Below are positions 1 to 5,932 of a stretch of DNA of 6,612 nt, piece after piece. The stretch is from Spirochaetaceae bacterium (GTDB lineage: Bacteria; Spirochaetota; Spirochaetia; SZUA-6; Fen-1364), in NCBI GenBank assembly GCA_003154555.1, contig PMDT01000053.1, positions 230-6,841 of the forward strand. The letters run 5' to 3'. Numbering within the stretch: position 1 is the first letter of the stretch; every line of letters begins with the position of its first letter. The position numbers and the translations under genes are program-made. The notes under the pieces are model-generated. The model was not told the origin of the DNA. It searched no databases and worked only from the letters and a program-made list of their open reading frames with translations.

Positions 1-994
1 GGCGGTTGAAACCGTTGCCGTTCCACGCAATGCCCGCGGCAATGCCCGCCTTGAAGATCTTCTCTATGATTCCGCCCTTTTCCTCGACCCCGGCGATTAT
101 CTTTTTCATGAAGTTGCCGGAGAGGGAGGGCACCGTGAACAGGAAGTGGGACTGGGCCTCCAGCATGTTGATCGGGATGTTGCGCAGCGTGCCGATCCCG
201 CCGCCGCGCGAATCCACGAAGTAGAGGGAGACGCCGCAGACCAGGGCTGCATAGAGACCTGACGTGTGAGCGAAAGAATGATCCACGGGCAGGATGATGA
301 GGGACCGCCACCCGGGCGGGAGGGGGATCGCCTTCACGCCATCCGTGCAGTTTGTCCAGTAGTTCAGGTGCGTGAGCATGATGCCCTTGGGGTTGCCCGT
401 TGTACCGGAGGTGTAGCTGATGGTGACCGTGTCATCTTCCCGGATCGACGCGGTAATCGCGTCCAGCTCGGCACCCCTGTCCAGCAAGACCCCGCGACCG
501 GCCGCGCGCGCCTCTTCGAAACCTGTCACCCGGTCTGCTGCCACCCCGTGCGCGGCCGCTTCTGCCCGGGCCCATGCGGGGTCGTCGTCGAGGTAGACGA
601 TCCGCACCGTCGGGTCGTCCACGGCGCGCAGCGCGCCCAGCACTTTGCGGAGCTGGTTTTTCGTCGTGATGATGCCTTTTGCCCCCGAGTGATTGACGCG
701 GAAAGGGATCTCCTCCTCCAGCAGCTTGATGGAAAGAGGCACGGAGACGCAGCCTGCCATGAGCAGTCCGAGCTCGCTCATGATCCACTCGGGGCTGCCT
801 TCCGCGATGATGACCATCGGCTCCCCTTTGCGCACGCCGACGGACAGCACCCACCCGGCGAACTCGCGTGCCCGTGCGCGCGCCTCCACGAACGAGACGG
901 AAGCCCATCCCCCGTCGGTTTTGCGGTGCGCGTAGGGCGCAGACCCCCAGGTCGCCGCGGCTTCGTCGAGCATCTGTACAACTGTCCGGTTCAT
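1..994 (-). CDS. AMP-forming acyl-CoA synthetase (long-chain fatty-acid--CoA ligase type), N-terminal part
   Basis: The enzyme would activate a carboxylic acid, probably a fatty acid, with ATP to an acyl-adenylate and then to the CoA thioester, in the cytoplasm or at the inner membrane face. The reading frame starts at ATG 994-992 (MNRTVVQMLDEA...) and stays open to the left edge, giving 331 codons of a protein that should be about 550-650 residues. The phosphate-binding signature of the ANL superfamily, SYTSGTTGNPKG, is at residues 193-204. It is followed by DHSFAHTSGLY, typical of the acyl/aryl-CoA ligase fold. The N-terminal half has the usual family layout (GVRKGEPMVIIAEGSPEWI, then the PLSIKLL..EIPFRVNHSGAK region). 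The later motifs (Y-G-x-T-E, the hinge and the catalytic lysine) lie beyond the window, so substrate and integrity cannot be judged. The Shine-Dalgarno is poor: only GGA directly before the ATG. It is divergent from the two-component genes, and no functional link to them is evident. Confidence 0.9.
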   Translation of the reverse strand, partial: MNRTVVQMLDEAAATWGSAPYAHRKTDGGWASVSFVEARARAREFAGWVLSVGVRKGEPMVIIAEGSPEWIMSELGLLMAGCVSVPLSIKLLEEEIPFRVNHSGAKGIITTKNQLRKVLGALRAVDDPTVRIVYLDDDPAWARAEAAAHGVAADRVTGFEEARAAGRGVLLDRGAELDAITASIREDDTVTISYTSGTTGNPKGIMLTHLNYWTNCTDGVKAIPLPPGWRSLIILPVDHSFAHTSGLYAALVCGVSLYFVDSRGGGIGTLRNIPINMLEAQSHFLFTVPSLSGNFMKKIIAGVEEKGGIIEKIFKAGIAAGIAWNGNGFNR

Positions 995-1075
995 TCCAGC
1001 ACCGTAGCACGGCCGGGATGCGCGGTAAAGGAAAATGGTGAAATGCAGCAATTCTCAGCATGGTGACTGAGTAAT

Positions 1076-1165
1076 GCAGTTCTCATTTTGTTTTGTGATG
1101 GATGGCCCGTTTTCAAAGTGTGCATGCCTGTTCTATATCTCAGGAAGGTCCAAAATGAGAACTGC
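1076..1165. repeat. Perfect 15-bp inverted repeat with a 60-bp spacer in the divergent intergenic region
   Basis: The left arm GCAGTTCTCATTTTG (1076-1090) is the exact reverse complement of the right arm CAAAATGAGAACTGC (1151-1165). The match does not extend beyond 15 bp at either end, and no target-site duplication is visible. A degenerate third copy, GCAG-CAA-TTCTCA, lies at 1046-1058, in the same orientation as the left arm. The arms are centred 75 bp apart, close to seven helical turns. The function is not known. Paired operator sites for a regulator of the divergent genes, a long-loop RNA hairpin, or ends of a tiny mobile remnant are all possible. Confidence 0.85.
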
Positions 1166-1193
1166 TGGGTGAAGTGCCGAACCCGCGCGCGGC

Positions 1194-1222
1194 GCGACAT
1201 GCCGACGCTGCTCTGCTATACT
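1194..1222 (+). promoter_or_regulatory. Candidate sigma-70-type promoter of the kinase-regulator operon
   Basis: GCGACA (1194-1199, 4 of 6 matches to TTGACA) and TATACT (1217-1222, 5 of 6 matches to TATAAT) are separated by 17 bp, the ideal spacing. Transcription would begin near 1229, a few bases before the GGAG that precedes the GTG start at 1250. The -10 is good and the -35 is mediocre, so an activator may be needed. This is a pattern match only. Confidence 0.45.
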
Positions 1223-1249
1223 CACAGCTCCGATGGAGATGAGCGACCC

Positions 1250-3007
1250 GTGAACGCCCGGTTCCACTTCGTTTTGCCTCGCTTCCGCAAGATCTCGACG
1301 AAAGTGATCGCCTCGTTCGTGACGATCCTTCTCCTCCAGGCACTGCTTTCCATCATCACGCTGAACTACTTCACCCGGCAGGCCATGGAGACCTCCTTCG
1401 ACGACCAGAGGGAGAAGACGCGGCGGCTCATCGAGCAGTACTTCAGCGACGCGCGCCGGGAGGTGATCATCAAGGCGGACCTCCTTGCGGGCCAGGCGCG
1501 CATCGTGGACTACCTGCGCACGGGAGACCCGGACACCCTGCGGGGGGAGCTGGAGTTCTACCGCAGTGCGCTCAACCTTGATGCCGTGACGGTGATCAAC
1601 CCCAGCGGGGAGAGCATCGTGAGCGTCGGCAACCCCGAGATTGCAGGCGTGGTGCTCCGGCGCACCCTCGTCGAAGTCCTGGAGCGCGGGCAGACGAGCA
1701 CGATCGCCGGCGCGGGCGACAGGATCCACCTCTGGGGGCTCCACGACATCGTGTCGGGCAGGAAGCGCGTTGCCGTGCTGGGAGTCGCCGTGAGCCTCGA
1801 CCGCGCATTCATCGCGAGAATCGAGGACATCTCCAACACGTCGATGCTGCTCACCCTGCACCGTACCATCCCCGTCAATGGCCATCTCTCCGACGCAACA
1901 TTCATCGAGTACAGCCGGCGTATCACCGCCGATCCCGAGGCGGGGGACTCCGGGCGCATCGGTACTTTTCTCTACCGCACGACGCACCTGCCCGACTTCC
2001 CCGACCTGGGGATGGTGTACTTCATCGACACCGCGAAGAGCTTCCAGCTTCTCAACCGCAACGTGACCGCGACGCTCATCATCCTGGGGATTACCCTTGT
2101 CTTTGCCTTTGCCATTTCCCTCGTGCTCTACCGGTACAGCTTCCTGAAACCCTTCAACGCGTTCCAGGACGCCATCCGGAAAATATCGCGGGGCGACCTC
2201 TCATTCCGCATCTCGCGCCCCGGCGAGGACGAGTTCACCGACCTGGAGCGCGAGTTCGAGCAGATGACGATGAATCTCACGAAGCTCGAGCAGAAGCTGC
2301 AGATCAGCTCCCGCATGGCCGCCATCGGCGAGATGGTCGCCGGCGTCGCGCACCAGATCCGCAACCCGCTCGCCGTCATGAAGGTGTCCGCAGAGATGAT
2401 CCGTGACGGGCTTCCCGGCGGGAACGGCGCGGCTCGCGCGACCCCCGCGGCGCCGGGAGGCGCGCCGGGGAATGCCCGCCAGCTCATCGAGATGATCGTG
2501 AGCGAGATCAATTCCCTGTCCTCGACGGTATCGAGCTTCCTCGATTTCGCGCGGCCGTTGCGCGCGCAGATCGAGTCGGTGGACATCCAGGCCTTGCTCA
2601 CGCATGCCGTTGACATGCTCCCCGTCGACGAGCATCCGCGGGCCCGAATCACCGTGCAGGTCGACCCGGACATCGGGCAGGCCCGCCTTGATCGGCATCT
2701 CATGGAGCAGCTCGTGCACAACCTGCTCACCAATGCTCTCCAGGCGTCCCCGCCGGACGGCGAGGTGCTCCTCTGCGCGGACCGCCGGGACGGGAGGCTG
2801 CGCCTGCGTGTGAAGGACGCCGGCCGCGGCATGAGCGACGAGGTGAAGACGCAGATCTTCCGGCCCTTCTTCACCACGAAGAGCGATGGGACGGGTCTCG
2901 GCCTCTCCATTGTCCACCGGATCGTCGAAGCACATGGCGGGGCGATCGACGTCCGGTCCGAGCCGGGGCAGGGGACGGAGTTCGAGATCATGTTCCTGGA
3001 GGGTTGA
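1250..3007 (+). CDS. Membrane sensor histidine kinase of an NtrC-class two-component system
   Basis: A 585-residue kinase that should autophosphorylate on His368 and pass the phosphate to the regulator encoded next. Order of parts: membrane segment 1 (about residues 19-38), an extracytoplasmic sensor region (about 40-270) with a Cache/PAS-like stretch (LDAVTVINPSGESIVSVG), membrane segment 2 (about 272-296), HAMP (about 297-352), and the HisKA H-box AGVAHQIRNPLAV with His368. The ATPase domain has an N box (HNLLTNALQAS, 490-500), a G1 box (DAGRG from 523), an F box (FRPFFTTK) and a G2 box (GTGLGLS, 547-553), all intact. The GTG at 1250 was chosen because GGAG lies at 1235-1238 and the protein then begins with a short basic segment before membrane segment 1. 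The frame is open upstream to a TTG at 1088, with an ATG at 1199, but that part looks non-coding and overlaps the candidate promoter. An odd feature is a Gly/Ala/Pro-rich insert (about 389-410) in the loop between the two HisKA helices. The ligand is unknown. Confidence 0.93.
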   Translation: MNARFHFVLPRFRKISTKVIASFVTILLLQALLSIITLNYFTRQAMETSFDDQREKTRRLIEQYFSDARREVIIKADLLAGQARIVDYLRTGDPDTLRGELEFYRSALNLDAVTVINPSGESIVSVGNPEIAGVVLRRTLVEVLERGQTSTIAGAGDRIHLWGLHDIVSGRKRVAVLGVAVSLDRAFIARIEDISNTSMLLTLHRTIPVNGHLSDATFIEYSRRITADPEAGDSGRIGTFLYRTTHLPDFPDLGMVYFIDTAKSFQLLNRNVTATLIILGITLVFAFAISLVLYRYSFLKPFNAFQDAIRKISRGDLSFRISRPGEDEFTDLEREFEQMTMNLTKLEQKLQISSRMAAIGEMVAGVAHQIRNPLAVMKVSAEMIRDGLPGGNGAARATPAAPGGAPGNARQLIEMIVSEINSLSSTVSSFLDFARPLRAQIESVDIQALLTHAVDMLPVDEHPRARITVQVDPDIGQARLDRHLMEQLVHNLLTNALQASPPDGEVLLCADRRDGRLRLRVKDAGRGMSDEVKTQIFRPFFTTKSDGTGLGLSIVHRIVEAHGGAIDVRSEPGQGTEFEIMFLEG

Positions 3008-3012
3008 CGGGC

Positions 3013-4395
3013 ATGTCGGCAAAACGGGTGCTCGTCGTCGACGACGAGAAGAACATGCAGACGGTGCTGAAGCTCCTGTTCGACGGCGAGGGGTTCCAGA
3101 CCGCATGCGTCGACGACGGTCTCCAGGCCCTCGCGCTGCTGGACGCCGGGGAGCGCTTCGGAGTGATCATGTCCGATTTCAAGATGGATGGGCTGGACGG
3201 GCTCGGGCTGCTGCGCGGCATCCGCGAGCGGGGTCTGCAGATCCCCTTTGTCCTGATGACCGCGCACGGCACCATTGAGAAGGCGGTCGAGGCCATGAAG
3301 CTCGGGGCAGTGGACGTGGTCACGAAGCCCTTCACAAAGGAGCTGGTCCTGGCGATCGTGTCGCGCATCATCAAGCTGGAAAGCCTCGAGGACGAGAACC
3401 GGATCCTCAGATCCACGCAGAAGCAGGACGAGCTGATCTACTGCTCACCCGCAATGACGGAGATCGCCAATCTCATCACCCGCATCGGACCCGTTGCCGC
3501 GCCGGTGCTCCTGACGGGAGAGAGCGGCACGGGCAAGGAAGTGGTCGCCCGCAACATCCACCGCGCCTACGCGGGGGGCAGCTTCGATGCGCGTCCCTTC
3601 GTGTCGGTCAATTGCCCGGCTGTCCCCGAGAACCTGCTGGAGAGCGAGCTTTTCGGCTACCGCAAAGGCGCGTTCACGGGCGCGAACCAGGACTTCAAGG
3701 GCAAGGTGGAGCTTGCCGACGGCGGCACGGTCTTCTTCGACGAGATCGGGGACCTGCCCGCGGGTCTCCAGCCGAAACTCCTGCGGCTGATGGAGGCCCG
3801 CACGTATGAGCCGCTGGGCTCGGGCAAGACGAAGAAGGTGGACATCCGCGTCATCTGCGCGACGAACAGGAACCTCAAACGCCTGGCGCGCGAGGGGAGC
3901 TTCCGCGAAGACCTCCTCTACCGGATCAACACATTCACGATCGAGGTCCCGCCACTGCGCGATCGGCGCGAGGACGTGCCTGTGCTGGCGGAATACTTCC
4001 TCGCCCTGTTCGCCACGGAGATGAGGAAGCCGATCAAAGGCATCTCCCCGGCAGCTCTGGAGATCCTTCGCGGCTACTCATGGCCGGGGAATATACGGGA
4101 GCTCCGCAATGTCCTCGAGCGCGCGGTGGTACTCTGCGCGGGACATGACATCGATCTGGAGGACCTGCCGCAGGATCTGCGCTTCGCAGTCAGCGCCCGA
4201 CGCGACAACCACGAAGGCGGCAATGCCATAGAAGTGGTTGAGCGGTCCCTTATCATCGACGCGCTGGAAGGCGCAAAGGGCAACATCTCGGCCGCAGCGC
4301 GCATCCTGGGTATCACGCGCAACACACTCCGTTACCGGATCCGCAAATACGAGATCGAGGTGGATATCGATCAAGACGAAAGCCAGAGTGGTTGA
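3013..4395 (+). CDS. NtrC-class sigma-54-dependent response regulator
   Basis: A 460-residue transcription activator, partner of the kinase just upstream. The REC domain (about 1-120) has the acidic pair D10-D11, phospho-acceptor Asp55 (in MSDFKMDG), Thr83 (LMTAHG) and Lys105 (TKPFTKE). The AAA+ domain has Walker A GESGTGKE (169-176), the sigma-54-contacting loop GAFTGA (219-224) and Walker B (VFFDEIGD, D243-E244). It is followed by the R-finger region (REDLLYRINTFTIEVPPLRDR) and the WPGNIRELRNVLERAV segment. A Fis-type helix-turn-helix ends the protein (about 406-455, recognition part NISAAARILGITRNTLRYR). Nothing needed for sigma-54 remodelling is missing. The ATG at 3013 follows the kinase stop by 5 bases, with GGAGGG at 2998-3003 inside the kinase's last codons, so the two are cotranscribed and probably coupled. 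The organisation matches AtoC/ZraR/NtrC relatives, but no specific orthologue can be named. The nearest downstream gene, a sugar transporter, has a sigma-54-like promoter. Confidence 0.95.
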   Translation: MSAKRVLVVDDEKNMQTVLKLLFDGEGFQTACVDDGLQALALLDAGERFGVIMSDFKMDGLDGLGLLRGIRERGLQIPFVLMTAHGTIEKAVEAMKLGAVDVVTKPFTKELVLAIVSRIIKLESLEDENRILRSTQKQDELIYCSPAMTEIANLITRIGPVAAPVLLTGESGTGKEVVARNIHRAYAGGSFDARPFVSVNCPAVPENLLESELFGYRKGAFTGANQDFKGKVELADGGTVFFDEIGDLPAGLQPKLLRLMEARTYEPLGSGKTKKVDIRVICATNRNLKRLAREGSFREDLLYRINTFTIEVPPLRDRREDVPVLAEYFLALFATEMRKPIKGISPAALEILRGYSWPGNIRELRNVLERAVVLCAGHDIDLEDLPQDLRFAVSARRDNHEGGNAIEVVERSLIIDALEGAKGNISAAARILGITRNTLRYRIRKYEIEVDIDQDESQSG

Positions 4396-4668
4396 AAAGA
4401 ACCACCATGTGACCGGAATGCACCAGCGAAGAGCGATTTTGGCGATACGTTGCCCTCAATTTGAAACCCAATTGGAGACAAAGTTCACCTGATCGTGATA
4501 ATAAAGATGTGCGGCTGAAAATATCCAACGGACCATGCGAATTCCTGTGGTTGGAGATAAGCCGATGGCAGCGCTCTCCTATGTACCTACTTAAATGTAT
4601 GTGGAGAATGACTTTACAGATGAGGCGAGAAAACATGAGCTTGTCACGCGGGCTTTCTTTGCGGAAAG

Positions 4669-4720
4669 ACATCGCGCCTTGGGAGTTCGTATTTCGGTCA
4701 CATCGCGTGTGAACGCGATG
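4669..4720. promoter_or_regulatory. Candidate activator (enhancer) binding sites: dyad plus extra half-site
   Basis: CATCGCGT (4701-4708) and ACGCGATG (4713-4720) form a perfect 8+8 bp dyad around GTGA. The half-site ACATCGCG at 4700-4707 is repeated in direct orientation at 4669-4676, a 31-bp offset, close to three helical turns. The dyad centre lies about 46 bp upstream of the -24 element and about 72 bp upstream of the predicted start. That suits a dimeric Fis-type HTH regulator, although NtrC-family enhancers often sit further upstream. A second, overlapping dyad, TCACA-N5-TGTGA (4698-4712), shares these bases. Which protein binds is inferred only from proximity. Confidence 0.45.
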
Positions 4721-4755
4721 ACTCATAAGAGATATATCATAAAAAGTGGTCCAAT

Positions 4756-4771
4756 TGGCACGATTCTGGCT
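4756..4771 (+). promoter_or_regulatory. Sigma-54 (-24/-12) promoter of the sugar transporter genes
   Basis: TGGCACGATTCTGGCT matches the established RpoN consensus TGGCACG-N4-TTGCW at every defined base except one (the second T of TTGC is G). The invariant GG (4757-4758) and GC (4769-4770) have the required 10-base separation, and the base before the TGG is a pyrimidine as preferred. With GC at -13/-12, transcription would begin near A4782, leaving a 24-base leader that contains the Shine-Dalgarno at 4793. No good -35/-10 pair was found close to this gene. The match lies in intergenic DNA in the right orientation, next to a sigma-54 activator gene, which raises its credibility. Confidence 0.7.
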
Positions 4772-4792
4772 ACTAAGTGGCATATCACACTC

Positions 4793-4799
4793 AAGGAGG
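4793..4799 (+). promoter_or_regulatory. Strong ribosome binding site fixing the binding-protein start
   Basis: AAGGAGG stands 6 bases before GTG 4806. This sets the GTG as the start rather than the in-frame ATG at 4746, which has no such signal and would lie upstream of the predicted transcription start. Confidence 0.85.
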
Positions 4800-4805
4800 A
4801 ATCGA

Positions 4806-5858
4806 GTGAAGAAACTTACTATCCTCGCCATCGCAGTCCTTGCATTGGCGGCGCTCGTGCTCACGAGCTGCGGAGCTCCCGCGAAGCCGAAGGTCGGCCT
4901 TTCGTTCTCCGATTTCGCGACCGAGCGCTGGCCGAGGGAGCGGGACGAGATGTCCAAGAACCTGAAGGCAGCCGGGTATGACGTGCTCGTGCAGGAAGCC
5001 AACCACGATGCGAAGCTCCAGAATGACCAGATCAAGAACATGGTCACCCAGGGAGCCAAGGTCATCATCGTCGTCGCCGAAGATGGCGACTCCGCCGCAA
5101 CGGCGGTTGACGATGTTTCGAAGAAGGGCGTGAAGGTCATCGCGTACGACCGCCTGATCAAGACCGCCAACATCGCCGCCTACGTGTCCTTTGACAACGT
5201 CGACGTCGGCCGCAACCAGGCCAAGGGCGTTCTCGCTGTGAAGAGCTCGGGAAACTTCGTTCTGCTCGGCGGAAGCCCCACCGACAACAACGCCCACCTG
5301 TTCCGCAAGGGCCAGATGGAAATCCTGCAGCCCCTCATCGACTCCGGCAAGATCAAGGTTGTTGCCGATCAGTGGGTCGAGAACTGGGACGCGGCGAATG
5401 CCAAGAAGCTCATGGAGAACATCCTGACGGCCACCGGCAAGAAGTTCGATGCAGTCGTTGCGTCGAATGACGGCACGGCACTGGGCGCCCTGGAAGCCAT
5501 GAGGACCGCCGGTCTCGCCGGCAAAGTTCCCATCTCCGGCCAGGATGCCACGGCGGATGGCTGCAACTCGATCGCACGCGGTGAGCTCACCGTCACGATC
5601 CTGAAGGACACCCGCAAGCTGACCCCGCTCGCCACCGATCTCGCGATCGAGCTGGTGAAGGGCCAGGCCCTTACCGACCTCGCCCCGACCTCTCTCGCCG
5701 ATCTTACCGGCGATGCCTCCAAGACGGGCACGGTGCCCTGCAAGTTCCTCCAGGTCTTCCAGGTGACCAAGGACAACGTGAAGCAGCTCGTCGTCGACTC
5801 CGGATTCCAGACCTACGAAGACGTGTACAAGGGCATCAAGAACCCGCCCGCGAAGTAG
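4806..5858 (+). CDS. xylF: Monosaccharide ABC transporter substrate-binding lipoprotein (XylF/ChvE type)
   Basis: A 350-residue type I periplasmic-binding fold protein that captures a monosaccharide, probably D-xylose or a related aldose, for the ABC importer encoded downstream. Residues 1-21 are a signal peptide (KK, then a hydrophobic run) ending in the lipobox LTSC. Cys22 should be lipidated and anchor the protein. Stretches shared with E. coli XylF as I recall it: ERWPRERD (40-47), AYDRLI (around 114-116), GGSPTDNNAHLFRKGQM (from 155), ADQWVENW, VVASNDGTALGA (N221-D222) and ISGQDA (Asp247). These fall where the family binds its sugar. The segment LKDTRKL resembles ChvE, so a broader sugar range (glucose, galactose, arabinose) is possible and the symbol is by similarity only. 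The start is GTG, fixed by the strong Shine-Dalgarno. Expression is probably from the sigma-54-like promoter 35 bases upstream. It is complete, with no sign of damage. Confidence 0.88.
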   Translation: MKKLTILAIAVLALAALVLTSCGAPAKPKVGLSFSDFATERWPRERDEMSKNLKAAGYDVLVQEANHDAKLQNDQIKNMVTQGAKVIIVVAEDGDSAATAVDDVSKKGVKVIAYDRLIKTANIAAYVSFDNVDVGRNQAKGVLAVKSSGNFVLLGGSPTDNNAHLFRKGQMEILQPLIDSGKIKVVADQWVENWDAANAKKLMENILTATGKKFDAVVASNDGTALGALEAMRTAGLAGKVPISGQDATADGCNSIARGELTVTILKDTRKLTPLATDLAIELVKGQALTDLAPTSLADLTGDASKTGTVPCKFLQVFQVTKDNVKQLVVDSGFQTYEDVYKGIKNPPAK

Positions 5859-5888
5859 TCAACTGCTTTTCTTTTGGTAACTGATCAT

Positions 5889-5914
5889 GTCCGGCCCCCT
5901 TCAGGGGGCCGGAC
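5889..5914 (+). promoter_or_regulatory. Stable GC-rich stem-loop between binding-protein and ATPase genes
   Basis: GTCCGGCCCCC (5889-5899) pairs perfectly with GGGGGCCGGAC (5904-5914) around a TTCA loop, giving an 11-bp stem. It is followed by CTTAAT rather than a run of T, so it is not a classical full terminator. Such hairpins after binding-protein genes commonly protect the upstream mRNA 3' end or cut read-through, giving more binding protein than transporter. That role is inferred here. Confidence 0.8.
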
Positions 5915-5932
5915 CTTAATCGGGGGTCCAAA

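Larger units (their letters stand above)
4396..4805. other. 410-base intergenic region upstream of the sugar transporter, AT-richer than its surroundings
   Basis: No frame on either strand gives a convincing protein, and no tRNA, CRISPR or insertion-sequence signal is visible. Base composition is clearly more AT-rich than in the neighbouring genes. The left end has a weak 6-bp stem (GTGGTT 4388-4393 with AACCAC 4400-4405) over the regulator stop codon, without a T-run, so no convincing terminator closes the two-component operon. CCAATTGG occurs at 4468-4475 and again at 4751-4758. The right 140 bases carry the candidate enhancer sites and the sigma-54-like promoter listed separately. The stretch 4480-4660 shows nothing I can name. 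Confidence 0.7.

Noticed and set aside
266..1066. Plus-strand open frame of 266 codons opposite the acyl-CoA ligase
   Set aside because: It is antisense to a frame with clear ANL-family motifs. Its His/Arg/Pro-rich product resembles nothing known and is a typical GC-rich shadow.
1091..1150. Invertible promoter switch between the 15-bp repeats
   Set aside because: A 60-bp segment is far shorter than known invertible switches, no recombinase gene is in view, and the promoter-like pair inside (TTTCAA/TATATC) is weak.
1088..1249. Longer kinase N-terminus from TTG 1088 or ATG 1199
   Set aside because: Neither has a Shine-Dalgarno. The added residues look non-coding and overlap the inverted repeat and candidate promoter. 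GTG 1250 is better placed before the first membrane segment.
2128..3267. Minus-strand open frame of 379 codons opposite the kinase and regulator
   Set aside because: The plus strand encodes intact HisKA, ATPase and REC motifs. The antisense product has a Ser/Arg-rich composition typical of a shadow frame.
4388..4405. Stem GTGGTT/AACCAC as a terminator of the two-component operon
   Set aside because: Only 6 bp with a 6-base loop, overlapping the stop codon, and no T-run follows.
4698..4712. TCACA-N5-TGTGA as a CRP/cAMP site
   Set aside because: The half-sites are in the opposite order to the CRP consensus TGTGA-N6-TCACA and the spacing is one base short.
4733..4743. TATATC, TATCAT or CATAAA near 4733-4743 as a sigma-70 -10 for the binding-protein gene
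   Set aside because: No acceptable -35 lies 16-18 bp upstream of any of them. The -24/-12 match just downstream is much better.
4595..4981. Plus-strand open frame of 128 codons starting in the gap
   Set aside because: More than a third of it is a shifted frame inside the binding-protein gene. It has no ribosome site and no recognisable domain.
4313..5173. Minus-strand open frame of 286 codons covering the whole intergenic gap
   Set aside because: It overlaps the ends of both the regulator and the binding-protein gene in antisense. It has no recognisable domain and passes through the sigma-54-like promoter.
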